Shown here piece by piece: positions 1 through 6,153 of a stretch of 12,727 bases of DNA. A model generated the notes under the pieces. That model saw only the letters and a list, made by a program, of their open reading frames with translations, had not been told where the DNA came from and ran no database searches. Source of the stretch: DAOTTW01 sp034437615 (lineage in GTDB: Bacteria; Chloroflexota; Anaerolineae; Aggregatilineales; Phototrophicaceae). Every line of letters starts with the position of its first letter. Within the stretch, counting starts at the first letter, position 1. The DNA is taken from the NCBI GenBank assembly GCA_034437615.1, contig DAOTTW010000141.1, positions 1-12,727 on the forward strand. Reading direction: 5' to 3'. The position numbers and the translations under genes were made by a program.

Positions 1-7
1 CCGCCCC

Positions 8-67
8 GGACAGGTCAGTGCCCTGTCCCTACAGGATCGCAATCATTCACAACAGGTCTGTAGGGAC
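8..67. repeat. Head-to-head hairpin repeat unit
   Basis: GGACAGG (8-14) can pair with CCTGTCC (22-28). In addition GTCCCTACAG (25-34) is an exact inverted copy of CTGTAGGGAC (58-67), which opens the next repeat unit. The left edge therefore holds two units of one short repeat family facing each other. The same head-to-head arrangement, CGTCCCT (2535-2541) against AGGGACG (2558-2564), precedes the second copy near 2556. Confidence 0.6.
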
Positions 68-182
68 GCGCCACTGGTGCGTCCGCCACACAGGAACAAC
101 GAAAAACCAAATACCTACCCCTGTAAAGATCGAGGGGGTGAGGGCCAATTTGCAGGCAAAACGTGCCTGCCTGAGTAGTTAC
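60..182 (+). repeat. Dispersed hairpin repeat, copy 1
   Basis: About 123 bp, matched by copy 2 at 2556-2682. Both start GTAGGGACGCG and end CTGAG-AGTTAC. They share the block CCTACCCCTGT ... ATCGAGGGGGTGAGGGCCAATT. The unit has a first stem at 64-84 (GGACGCGCC with GGTGCGTCC) and a last stem at 152-170 (GCAGGCA with TGCCTGC). A possible middle pairing is ACCCC with GGGGT. Several differences from copy 2 are paired changes that keep the stems intact. No reading frame or transposase is present, so this is a non-coding element of unknown mobility. Confidence 0.75.
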
Positions 183-359
183 AGCTATACTGACGAATAT
201 CCACTACACCCATACGACGTGTTGGTGGTTTATCAACCACGTCACATTTACATCGCACAACACGAGTGAGCGCTCAAACCCTTCTATAATTATATCAGCC
301 TGTGTGCACACACTCAAGACTCAGAGGACCCGTTCAAGGGCTATGCGCCGCCTATGTGG

Positions 360-387
360 TTGACTTTCGGCTGGTTATCTCTATAAT
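360..387 (+). promoter_or_regulatory. Promoter of tRNA-Arg
   Basis: TTGACT at 360-365 and a perfect TATAAT at 382-387 are separated by 16 bases. The expected start near 394 lies about 20 bases before the tRNA. This fits a housekeeping sigma-70-type promoter. Confidence 0.7.
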
Positions 388-413
388 GCGTAATGTCATA
401 TTTTAGCAATCAC

Positions 414-486
414 CCCCCGGTGGCGCAGCGGATAGCGCAACCGCCTTCTAAGCGGCAGGTCAGAGGTTCGAATCCTCTCCGGGGGA
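414..486 (+). tRNA. tRNA-Arg (anticodon UCU)
   Basis: A full cloverleaf can be drawn. The acceptor stem CCCCCGG (414-420) pairs with CCGGGGG (479-485), with discriminator A486. The D stem GCGC (423-426) pairs with 435-438. The anticodon loop CTTCTAA (445-451) carries TCT at 447-449. The T stem AGAGG/CCTCT flanks the canonical loop TTCGAAT (467-473). The anticodon stem has one A-C mismatch at its outermost pair (440/456). CCA is not encoded. It reads AGA codons. It has its own promoter directly upstream and a hairpin terminator just downstream. Confidence 0.95.
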
Positions 487-490
487 CAAA

Positions 491-524
491 AGCAAAAGCG
501 CCTGCATCATAGGCAGGCGTCCTT
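491..524. terminator. Bidirectional hairpin between tRNA and BTAD gene
   Basis: CGCCTGC (499-505) pairs with GCAGGCG (513-519) around a 7-base loop. On the minus strand the stem is followed by CTTTTGCTTTTG, a good T-rich tail for ending the regulator gene transcribed toward it. On the plus strand the tail (TCCTTGTGT) is weak, so termination of the tRNA transcript here is less certain. Confidence 0.6.
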
Positions 525-563
525 GTGTGCATTCACCACATTCCCAGGCTTGCTAGAACAGTA

Positions 564-1847
564 TCACGCTGTAATCTCGTTATAGGCGCTGACCGTATCA
601 GGTTCTAATGACCAGCCCTGCTTCTTAAAACGCTTTTCCAGGTTCTGATAGTGTGCGACGGCCTCACTGCGGCGACCGAGGTCGTTGTACAGCAGCATCA
701 GATGACGGTGAAAGTCCTCGCGGCGGATGTCCTCATCAATGCCCTGCTTATACAGGCGCAGCGCCAACTCTTTGCGATCCTGGCTAATCCAGCGGTCTGC
801 CATCGCCGACAGCGCTTCCAGATAACCCGCACGGAACGCCTCGCGGCGGCGCACAATCCACTTATCGTCATGCCCCTGCAAGAACGGGCCACGATACAGA
901 CGCGCAGCCCGTTGCCAATCCTCAAACGGGTCGGGGTTGTTCGGGTCACGCCCACGCATCAGCGTCTCCACGAATTCCGTCACGTCGTAATAGACGTTGA
1001 ACTCAGGGTTCACCCGATAATGGCTGTCGTTATGCACAAGGATGTCCTTGCCCAGCGCCTTATGCAAGCGCCGCTTGGTCACATGGAAGACGTTCACCGC
1101 TTGATCTGCGTCCAGTTCCGGCCAGAATGCATGGCAAATCTCGGAGCGCGTCACAATCGGACGGTCCAGCGCGAAAAAGAACAGCAAGCGCGGTAGATGC
1201 CCCTCCCACGTTTCAACCGGACTCTGGTCGAACAGCACATAACCCGGCCCCAATGCGAACACCTCTAGCTGATAGGCGTCCACTTCCTCCAATTGATAGA
1301 AGTTGCGCTCAATCAGTTGATCGTCCAGCAACAAAGCAGCCTGACGCTTTGCAATCATCGACACCCAGGGCAAACGCGGCAGCGTCCTGCTGTTAATCAC
1401 CAGGCGGCAATTCGGCGGCAACCGATCTGCCAGACGCTCAACGAAGCGCTGTATATCATCGGCATCGTCACTACGGTCATATTCATCTAAAATAAAGAAG
1501 AAATCCTCGTCGCTTAGCTCTTCTAGCTCACGCACGAAGGTATCTAGCACCAATTCAATATGGCTTTCAAAGTCGTCATAGACGCGATGTGGTAACATAT
1601 TGAGGTGACGCCCAAACGTGGCGTGCTGGTTGGCGAGATCATGCGTAATGCCTTCGATAAATGTACGCAGTTCGATGTCGTCCGGCCCCAGCGCATAGTA
1701 ATAAGCGGGCTGTTGAGCATCCTTTATTAGCTTTGCGATCAGCACCGACCGATAACGGCTTTGTGGGTGCAACAAAACAACCCTGGATTCTTCAGCATAT
1801 CTTAGAAATGCGCGATATGCGCGATCAATTAGTTCATGCAATTTCAT
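564..1847 (-). CDS. BTAD/winged-helix transcriptional regulator with degenerate NTPase-like N-terminus
   Basis: This 427-residue protein is probably a cytoplasmic DNA-binding regulator. Residues about 15-190 resemble a STAND/AAA-type NTPase core. A Walker-B-like strand, FFFILDEYD, lies at 116-124, and a later strand CRLVINSRTLPRL at 147-159 is typical of MalT/LuxR-type ATPases. The expected P-loop is not recognisable: the segment at 24-36 reads VVLLHPQSRYRSV, with no GxxGxGK(S/T). Residues about 195-282 look like an OmpR-type winged helix (LLFFFALDRPIVTRSEI ... RRLHKALG ... HYRVN). Residues 287-425 look like a bacterial transcriptional activator domain of TPR-like helices (YRGPFLQG, LMLLYNDLGRRSEAVAHY). 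The ATG at 1847 follows AAGGGT at moderate distance. The family assignment is fairly safe; target genes and signal are unknown. It diverges from the membrane protein at 1990. Confidence 0.8.
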   Translation of the reverse strand: MKLHELIDRAYRAFLRYAEESRVVLLHPQSRYRSVLIAKLIKDAQQPAYYYALGPDDIELRTFIEGITHDLANQHATFGRHLNMLPHRVYDDFESHIELVLDTFVRELEELSDEDFFFILDEYDRSDDADDIQRFVERLADRLPPNCRLVINSRTLPRLPWVSMIAKRQAALLLDDQLIERNFYQLEEVDAYQLEVFALGPGYVLFDQSPVETWEGHLPRLLFFFALDRPIVTRSEICHAFWPELDADQAVNVFHVTKRRLHKALGKDILVHNDSHYRVNPEFNVYYDVTEFVETLMRGRDPNNPDPFEDWQRAARLYRGPFLQGHDDKWIVRRREAFRAGYLEALSAMADRWISQDRKELALRLYKQGIDEDIRREDFHRHLMLLYNDLGRRSEAVAHYQNLEKRFKKQGWSLEPDTVSAYNEITA

Positions 1848-1887
1848 GTGGTACCCGACCCTTGAATAATGACAAACATGGTTCGTA

Positions 1888-1917
1888 ATTGTAGCAGCAA
1901 AACAAGCCGCCTGTTAA
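1888..1917 (-). promoter_or_regulatory. Probable promoter of the BTAD regulator
   Basis: Read on the minus strand, TTAACA (1917-1912) and TACAAT (1893-1888) are 18 bases apart, each one mismatch from consensus. The start would be near 1881, giving a leader of about 34 bases before the ATG at 1847. Confidence 0.5.
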
Positions 1918-1989
1918 GGCTCTAGTTGGGGGTTGCTTACAACCTCTATAGGATCATCCATGTATAGAATATTTGTACGGATGTGATAG

Positions 1990-2550
1990 ATGATTGCAGA
2001 TACAAACAGCACACCTAAACGCCCATTTGGACTGACGCTGGCGCTTCTCGGCGTCCTGCTCTTTCATGCGCTGCTGCCCCTGGCGGCGGTTGCACTGCTT
2101 ATCTACCTGGAGAACGTCATGATATCCGGTGCCGAGGGTGGTTTCATCGGCATAGACATCCGCATTACGCTAGTTCCGCTGCTTTTCCCAGTCGCGATAG
2201 CCGTCGTATTGGTCGTCGTCGCTGTGTTAACGTGGCGTGGCGTCCGTTGGATGCGCTTGATATTTCCGGCGTCTGTGGCAGCTTATACACTTCTGCTACT
2301 GGCCGGTTACCTGTTACCTGCGCTACAGCAAGCACCTGATATTACACGCGGTATCGACTCAACAACCACTTATCAAGCAGATGTCACAACCGCCTACATG
2401 CTTTGTATTGCTCTGCTTGCTGCCTACGTCGTGTGGTTCAGCCAGCGTTGGTCGTCGCGTGCGTTCTTCCGGGGATATTACACGCAGGCAGATGTCGAAA
2501 GATTACAGGCATATCATGCGGACACCCAGAGGGCCGTCCCTGCACGGTAA
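1990..2550 (+). CDS. Four-helix membrane protein of unknown function
   Basis: I do not recognise this 186-residue protein. Four hydrophobic stretches, at about 14-40, 60-82, 88-112 and 132-151, predict a small integral inner-membrane protein. Short polar loops separate them, and the C-terminal tail (152-186) is charged. No catalytic or binding motif is visible. The ATG at 1990 has only a weak GGATG-like site upstream, and I found no convincing promoter in the 142-bp divergent gap. The last codons (reading RAVPAR, then TAA) fall inside the inverted-repeat part of repeat copy 2. Its C-terminus therefore seems to have been set by the repeat. Proximity to the divergent regulator is suggestive only. 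Confidence 0.65.
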   Translation: MIADTNSTPKRPFGLTLALLGVLLFHALLPLAAVALLIYLENVMISGAEGGFIGIDIRITLVPLLFPVAIAVVLVVVAVLTWRGVRWMRLIFPASVAAYTLLLLAGYLLPALQQAPDITRGIDSTTTYQADVTTAYMLCIALLAAYVVWFSQRWSSRAFFRGYYTQADVERLQAYHADTQRAVPAR

Positions 2551-2555
2551 CGTTC

Positions 2556-2682
2556 GTAGGGACGCGGCTTGCTGCGTCCGCTACCGAAGACGACGACAAA
2601 TCTAAAATACCTACCCCTGTGAAGGGGGATCGAGGGGGTGAGGGCCAATTCGCGGGCAAAACATGCCCGCCTGAGCAGTTAC
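2556..2682 (+). repeat. Dispersed hairpin repeat, copy 2
   Basis: This copy is about 127 bp and collinear with copy 1 at 60-182, with an extra GGGG after GTGAAG. The first stem is GGACGCGGC (2560-2568) with GCTGCGTCC (2571-2579). The last stem is GCGGGCA (2652-2658) with TGCCCGC (2664-2670). It fills the gap between the membrane-protein gene and the convergent end of the his cluster. Neither strand has a T-run after the stems, so it is not an obvious intrinsic terminator. Confidence 0.75.
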
Positions 2683-2699
2683 TATTTTGTTGGGATGGC

Positions 2700-3128
2700 C
2701 TAAGTGGTCAGCCAGCTTTGCCAGCCTGTCGGTATCTTCGTCACTTTACCCTCGTGGTTCAGGCAAATATGCTTGCTGTAGCCTGTCACCAGCGTTTCGC
2801 CGCTACCCGCGTTGATAATCCCATATTCAAACGTCAGCGTGCGGCTACGCACTTCAGCCAACCAGCAACGCACAGTCAGTAGATCATCATAATAAGCTGG
2901 CCGGATGTAGCGTGCCTGCACTTCCGACACAGCCAGATAATTGCCAGCCCGTTCAAGTTCGGCATAACTTGCGCCGCGTTGCCGGATGTATTCGCTACGC
3001 GAGTGCTCGAAGTAAATAATGTAATTCGCATGATACACGACGCGCATAGCGTCCGTTTCTGCGTAGCGCACACGAAACGTCGCCTCGATTACTATAGGCT
3101 GTATGGTTTTATTTTGCTCTTGGGTCAT
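2700..3128 (-). CDS. YbgC/4-hydroxybenzoyl-CoA-type acyl-CoA thioesterase
   Basis: This 142-residue single-domain hotdog-fold protein is predicted to hydrolyse an acyl-CoA or related thioester in the cytoplasm; the substrate is unknown. The family signature spans residues 22-47: YAETDAMRVVYHANY followed by FEHSR. Asp26 sits in the place of the catalytic aspartate. The usual glycine in DAMGVVYHANY is Arg29 here. ARYIRPAYYDD at 72-82 is also typical of the family. I chose the ATG at 3128, which leaves 20 residues before the hotdog core. An in-frame ATG at 3188 would add 20 residues that do not resemble the family. The start overlaps the end of hisE by 20 bases, so it is probably the last gene of the his transcript. 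A histidine role is not implied. Confidence 0.8.
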   Translation of the reverse strand: MTQEQNKTIQPIVIEATFRVRYAETDAMRVVYHANYIIYFEHSRSEYIRQRGASYAELERAGNYLAVSEVQARYIRPAYYDDLLTVRCWLAEVRSRTLTFEYGIINAGSGETLVTGYSKHICLNHEGKVTKIPTGWQSWLTT

Positions 3129-3423
3129 TTTGTGCCCATTTCTGATGGCGTATCGCCAATTCTGACCGTACATCGGCCAAAGAAACACCTAAATCGGCCA
3201 TAAGCACCAAAGCATGATAGAGCAGGTCCGCCAATTCACCGATCTGCTCATCTCGGCCCTGTGCAAGCGCCGCCACAATCACCTCCGTAGCTTCTTCGCC
3301 CACTTTTTGCGCCATGCGTGGCCGCCCAGCCTCGAAAAGCGTGTTGGTGTAGCTGCCCTCTTTAGGGTTAGCCTTGCGCTCTGCGATAATCGCTTCCAGT
3401 TGGTCCAACATGTCCTCAGACAT
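3109..3423 (-). CDS. hisE: Phosphoribosyl-ATP pyrophosphatase HisE
   Basis: HisE removes pyrophosphate from phosphoribosyl-ATP, the second step of histidine synthesis. The 104-residue protein has the all-alpha MazG-like pattern: GSYTNTLFEAG near 23-33, KVGEEATE at 40-47 and GELADLLYHALVLM at 62-75. Acidic residues E43, E44, E47, E63 and D66 are suitable for metal binding. The junction with hisI reads TGA-TTG-ATG. I prefer the ATG at 3423 because a GGGGCGG-like ribosome binding site lies at suitable distance, but the in-frame TTG at 3426 would add one residue. HisE and HisI are separate proteins here, not the fused HisIE of enterobacteria. The gene abuts hisI and overlaps the thioesterase downstream. 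Confidence 0.93.
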   Translation of the reverse strand: MSEDMLDQLEAIIAERKANPKEGSYTNTLFEAGRPRMAQKVGEEATEVIVAALAQGRDEQIGELADLLYHALVLMADLGVSLADVRSELAIRHQKWAQNDPRAK

Positions 3424-3426
3424 CAA

Positions 3427-3807
3427 TCACACCGCCCCATCAAATGCCTCTAAATCCCGGAAAAAGCACGTCTGCTGCCCCGTATGGCAGGCCGGGCCTG
3501 CTGGTTCGACCAACAGCAGCAGCGTGTCGCCATCACAATCAACCCGTACCTCCCGCACACGTTGCACGTTGCCGGATGTCTCGCCCTTATGCCACAGCTT
3601 ACCCCGGCTGCGCGACCAGAAGACCGTTTCGCCTGTTTCCAGCGTGCGTTGCAAGGATTCCGCGCTCATATAAGCCAGCATCAGCACGTCTTTCGTCGCT
3701 GCGTCCTGCACAATCGCCGGAATCAGGCCATCCGCATCCCATTTAATCGCTGCTAGCTTAGCCTGAAGTTGTTGCCCATCGCTAAGCAGATTCATGTTCC
3801 CAGCCAT
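3427..3807 (-). CDS. hisI: Phosphoribosyl-AMP cyclohydrolase HisI
   Basis: HisI opens the purine ring of phosphoribosyl-AMP, a zinc-dependent hydrolysis that gives ProFAR. The 126-residue protein is full length. It keeps the metal-binding signature DCDGD (90-94) followed by GPACHTGQQTCFFR (104-117). Cys91, Cys107 and Cys114 are in zinc-ligand positions, and Asp90, 92 and 94 in magnesium positions. Earlier family motifs include MLAYMSAESL (43-52) and SRSRGKLWHKGETSGN (65-80). The start at 3807 overlaps hisF by 26 bases. An in-frame ATG at 3795, preceded by GGCTGGGA, is an equally plausible start. Translation is probably coupled to hisF. Confidence 0.93.
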   Translation of the reverse strand: MAGNMNLLSDGQQLQAKLAAIKWDADGLIPAIVQDAATKDVLMLAYMSAESLQRTLETGETVFWSRSRGKLWHKGETSGNVQRVREVRVDCDGDTLLLLVEPAGPACHTGQQTCFFRDLEAFDGAV

Positions 3808-4561
3808 TCATGCGCACGGGGATGTTTTGCTCAGCCAGATATTGCTTGACATCCGCAATGCGTAGCTCGTTGTAATGAAACAGCGTTGCAGCCAGCGCCG
3901 CCTGTGCCTTGCCCAACGTAAGCGCCTGCGCGAAGTGCGCCACATCGCCAGCGCCACCCGATGCAATCACCGGAATAGATACGGCATCGGCAATCGTCTC
4001 AGTAAGTTCAAGGTCGTAGCCGGCTTTGGTGCCGTCGGCGTCCATGCTCGTCAGCAAGATTTCGCCTGCACCACGTTCTTCGACCTCACGCGCCCAATCC
4101 ATAGCCTTCAGTTCAGTCGGCACACGCCCACCGTTGATATGCACGATCCATTCACCATCCACGCGGCGCGGGTCAATAGCCACAACAATGCATTGGCTGC
4201 CGAAGGCCCAGGCACCATCGTTAATCAGTTGCGGGTTTTTCACGGCGGCGCTGTTGATGCTGACTTTATCCGCGCCTGCCAGCAGTGTCTCGCGGATGTC
4301 CTCAATGGTGCGGATGCCACCACCGACGCAAAACGGGATGAAAATGCTATCAGCCACACGGCGCACCATATCCAGCGTGGTTTTGCGCCCCTCATGTGAT
4401 GCAGTGATGTCCAGGAAAACCAGTTCGTCCGCGCCTTCACGGTCATAGATCATGGCTTGCTCAATGGGGTCGCCCGCATCGCGCAGGTTGACGAAATTTA
4501 CGCCTTTCACGACGCGGCCATCTTTCACGTCCAGGCAAGGGATAATGCGTTTTGCTAACAT
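3782..4561 (-). CDS. hisF: Imidazole glycerol-phosphate synthase cyclase subunit HisF
   Basis: HisF is the (beta/alpha)8-barrel cyclase. It uses ammonia channelled from HisH to turn PRFAR into imidazole glycerol phosphate and AICAR. The 259-residue length is normal. The N-terminus MLAKRIIPCLDVKDGRVVKG carries catalytic Asp11. The second catalytic aspartate is Asp130, in VVAIDPRR. Phosphate-binding turns include FCVGGGIR (77-84) and VIASGGAG. The TSMDADGT motif is typical of HisF and separates it from HisA. GGAG lies 13 bases before the ATG at 4561. Its partner hisH is two genes upstream in the same operon, and the 3' end overlaps hisI. Confidence 0.96.
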   Translation of the reverse strand: MLAKRIIPCLDVKDGRVVKGVNFVNLRDAGDPIEQAMIYDREGADELVFLDITASHEGRKTTLDMVRRVADSIFIPFCVGGGIRTIEDIRETLLAGADKVSINSAAVKNPQLINDGAWAFGSQCIVVAIDPRRVDGEWIVHINGGRVPTELKAMDWAREVEERGAGEILLTSMDADGTKAGYDLELTETIADAVSIPVIASGGAGDVAHFAQALTLGKAQAALAATLFHYNELRIADVKQYLAEQNIPVRMNGWEHESA

Positions 4562-4595
4562 GCTGTGTTGGTTTCTCCATGTTGTCTGCTATAGA

Positions 4596-5324
4596 TTACT
4601 GCTGCGTTGCGGCAAAAAGCGCCTCTTGCAAGGAAATCGAACCGCGATACAACGCCATGCCGATGACCGCACCATAAACGCCCTGTGTCGCGAGCCGCTT
4701 AATCTCGCTCATCTTGGTGACGCCACCCGACGCAATCACCTTCAGCTTAGTCTGCTGCGACAGCGCGACGGTATCCACCACATTGGCCCCCGTCAGGCTG
4801 CCATCCCGCGCTACATCAGTGTACAGCGCATACGTTACGCCACGTGCAAGCATCGCCTGCCCTAAGCTGAGTGGTGTTTGGTCGCTGACCTCGGTCCAGC
4901 CATGCGTCGTCACCTTGCCATCCCGCGCATCCAGCGCCACAGCAACGCGTTCCGTGCCGAATTGCTCAATCGCGGCTTGTACGGCGTCCGGCTCTTTAAT
5001 CGCCAACGTCCCCAACACCACACGCGCTGCGCCCAAATCCAGCGCCCGTTTGATGTCATCCAGGCTGCGCAGGCCGCCAGCAAATTGAATCTTTACATTC
5101 AGATTGTGATCCGAAGCCAATAACTGCACAATCTGCACGCTATCATTGGCCTCGTTCAGCGCACCATCAAGATTGACAACGTGCAGCCATTCCGCGCCCT
5201 CGTCCGACCAACGCTGCGCGGTCTCTCGCGGGTTATGGCTAAAGATCGTCTGGCGGTTAGGGTCCCCTTCGACTAGGCGCACGACCTTGCCACCGCGTAA
5301 ATCAATCGCCGGGAAAATAATCAT
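4596..5324 (-). CDS. hisA: ProFAR isomerase HisA
   Basis: HisA catalyses the Amadori rearrangement of ProFAR to PRFAR, the substrate of HisHF. The 242-residue (beta/alpha)8 barrel opens with MIIFPAIDLRGGKVVRL. The catalytic pair is Asp8 and Asp132 (in ALDARDG); Thr169-Asp170 in LYTDVARDG are also conserved. FAGGLRS (81-87) and VIASGGV are the phosphate-binding loops. An arginine in place of glycine in the first loop (GGLR rather than GGIR) is a mild variation. It sits 16 bases downstream of hisH and 34 bases upstream of hisF. PriA-type dual function (HisA/TrpF) cannot be excluded from sequence alone, but nothing suggests it. Confidence 0.95.
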   Translation of the reverse strand: MIIFPAIDLRGGKVVRLVEGDPNRQTIFSHNPRETAQRWSDEGAEWLHVVNLDGALNEANDSVQIVQLLASDHNLNVKIQFAGGLRSLDDIKRALDLGAARVVLGTLAIKEPDAVQAAIEQFGTERVAVALDARDGKVTTHGWTEVSDQTPLSLGQAMLARGVTYALYTDVARDGSLTGANVVDTVALSQQTKLKVIASGGVTKMSEIKRLATQGVYGAVIGMALYRGSISLQEALFAATQQ

Positions 5325-5340
5325 ATGTCACCTGTATTTG

Positions 5341-5955
5341 CTATAGTGCCAGAAAGTTCTTCAGGATGCGCAGGCCGGTTCGCTGGCTCTTTTCCGGGTG
5401 AAATTGCACGCCGAAGATGTTATCGCGCTGCACGCCCGCTGCAAATGGGAAACCATAATCAGCTTCGATCAGCACATCAGCGGCATTAGCTGGCTCACAG
5501 TAATAACTATGCACGAAATACGCATAGCTGTCATCCGGCAAGCCCTGCAACAGCACGGTTTCCCGCGTTGGGCGTAGCCGATTCCAGCCCATGTGCGGCA
5601 CCTTGAGATCTGCAAATGCTGGAAAGCGACGCACCCGTCCCTGCAACACGTTAAACCCCTCGTGGTCGCCCATTTCATCACTGCATTCAAACAAGAATTG
5701 CATCCCCAAACAGATGCCCAGATACGGCGTACCAGCGGCCAAAGCCTCTTGCAATGGCTCCACCAGTTCTTGCGCGTGCAATTGTTGTATCCCTGCACCG
5801 AACGCTCCCACACCCGGCAAGACGATCTTATCAGCACCCTGCAATTGCTCAGGATGCTGCGCAAGCTGCATATCCGCATCGGTCCTGCCCAGGTGTTTCA
5901 GCGCGTGCAACACACTGCGTAAATTCCCCGCCCCATAATCGACAACTGCCAGCAT
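5341..5955 (-). CDS. hisH: Imidazole glycerol-phosphate synthase glutaminase subunit HisH
   Basis: HisH is a class I glutamine amidotransferase that releases ammonia from glutamine and passes it to HisF. The 204-residue protein begins with MLAVVDYGAGNLRSV. It has the oxyanion region LPGVGAFG (46-53), the nucleophile Cys82 in GICLGMQ, and the His186/Glu188 of the catalytic triad in FGVQFHPEKS. GAGAGG-like purines (GAGAGG, 10 bases upstream) support the ATG at 5955. It is the first structural gene of the operon and follows the attenuator hairpin by about 50 bases. Its expression, and that of the genes behind it, is probably set by read-through of that hairpin. Confidence 0.96.
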   Translation of the reverse strand: MLAVVDYGAGNLRSVLHALKHLGRTDADMQLAQHPEQLQGADKIVLPGVGAFGAGIQQLHAQELVEPLQEALAAGTPYLGICLGMQFLFECSDEMGDHEGFNVLQGRVRRFPAFADLKVPHMGWNRLRPTRETVLLQGLPDDSYAYFVHSYYCEPANAADVLIEADYGFPFAAGVQRDNIFGVQFHPEKSQRTGLRILKNFLAL

Positions 5956-6007
5956 CCTGTTTTGCCTCTCGTCTATGTATCTGCCCGATGTATGATGATG
6001 CCCATAA

Positions 6008-6035
6008 ACAAAAAATCCCCGCGTTTAGCGTGGGG
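6008..6035 (-). terminator. his attenuator terminator hairpin
   Basis: Read on the minus strand, CCCCACG (6035-6029) can pair with CGCGGGG (6023-6017) with one A-C mismatch. Alternatively CCC and CGC pair with GCGGGG leaving a 2-base bulge. The stem is followed by ATTTTTTGTTT (6016-6006). The T-run lies on the minus strand only, so termination is directed at transcripts heading into hisH. The hairpin sits between the leader peptide and hisH, as expected for an attenuator. Confidence 0.7.
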
Positions 6036-6069
6036 TTTGACGGTACAACAGGTTATCCGACGCGACGAC

Positions 6070-6116
6070 CGCTAAGCAGCTAACACCAAGCAATGGGCTA
6101 TATGATTTCTGTGGTG
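6070..6116 (-). promoter_or_regulatory. his attenuator: alternative pairing segments
   Basis: Segment 1, CACCA (6116-6112), is made of two His codons and can pair with TGGTG (6088-6084). That same segment 2, TGGTGTT (6088-6082), can instead pair with AACCCCA (6037-6031, the 5' arm of the terminator) with one mismatch in seven. A second possibility is TTAGCG (6075-6070), overlapping the leader stop codon. It pairs perfectly with CGCTAA (6030-6025). Either pairing would break the terminator. A ribosome stalled at the His codons would leave these segments free, and one that reaches the stop codon would cover them. The pairings were found by eye, not folded. Confidence 0.5.
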
Positions 6117-6146
6117 ATGTATCGCGTTATCTGTGTTTTTCATCAT
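6072..6146 (-). CDS. hisL: Histidine operon leader peptide
   Basis: This 24-codon frame starts ATG ATG and ends TAG at 6072. It contains five histidine codons in nine positions (10-18, reading HHHRNHIAH). By chance one would expect fewer than one in 24. It lies directly upstream of a hairpin with a T-run and of hisH, on the same strand, and it follows a near-consensus promoter. This is the architecture of hisL in enterobacteria: ribosome stalling at His codons when charged tRNA-His is scarce permits read-through into the operon. The peptide itself probably has no other role. There is no ribosome binding site. The promoter is so close that the start codon may be the first base of the transcript. 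It resembles E. coli HisL only in function, not in sequence. Confidence 0.85.
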   Translation of the reverse strand: MMKNTDNAIHHHRNHIAHCLVLAA

Positions 6147-6153
6147 GGCTTGT

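Larger units (their letters stand above)
1..413. other. Gene-free left edge with hairpin repeats
   Basis: I see no credible gene here. An open frame at 18-269 lies within the repeat units, has no ribosome binding site and matches no family I know. The left two thirds are repeat units described separately. Further right there is a 12-bp perfect palindrome at 301-312 (TGTGTGCACACA) and an isolated TATAAT at 285-290 with no matching -35 box. The last 55 bases hold the tRNA promoter. Confidence 0.6.

Noticed and set aside
18..269. 83-codon open frame at the left edge
   Set aside because: It runs through the repeat units, has no ribosome binding site and no resemblance to a protein family. The coding look comes from the repeat hairpins.
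60..2682. Repeat copies as part of a CRISPR array
   Set aside because: There are only two copies, about 2.5 kb apart, each over 120 bp with internal hairpins. No regular spacers or cas genes are present.
3129..3188. N-terminal extension of the thioesterase from the upstream ATG at 3188
   Set aside because: The 20 extra residues lie wholly inside hisE in another frame and do not resemble the family. The ATG at 3128 gives the usual protein length.
5956..6003. Run CAT CAT CAT in frame just upstream of hisH, which could be a second His-rich leader
   Set aside because: In the frame of hisH no start codon precedes it. The nearby ATG at 6005 reads a different frame, giving isoleucines and an early stop. 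The stretch also lies after the terminator hairpin, where it could not control it.
6017..6038. The same his hairpin as a plus-strand terminator or element for the gene at 6431
   Set aside because: On the plus strand only TTT follows the stem and no gene reads into it. The long T-run is on the minus strand.
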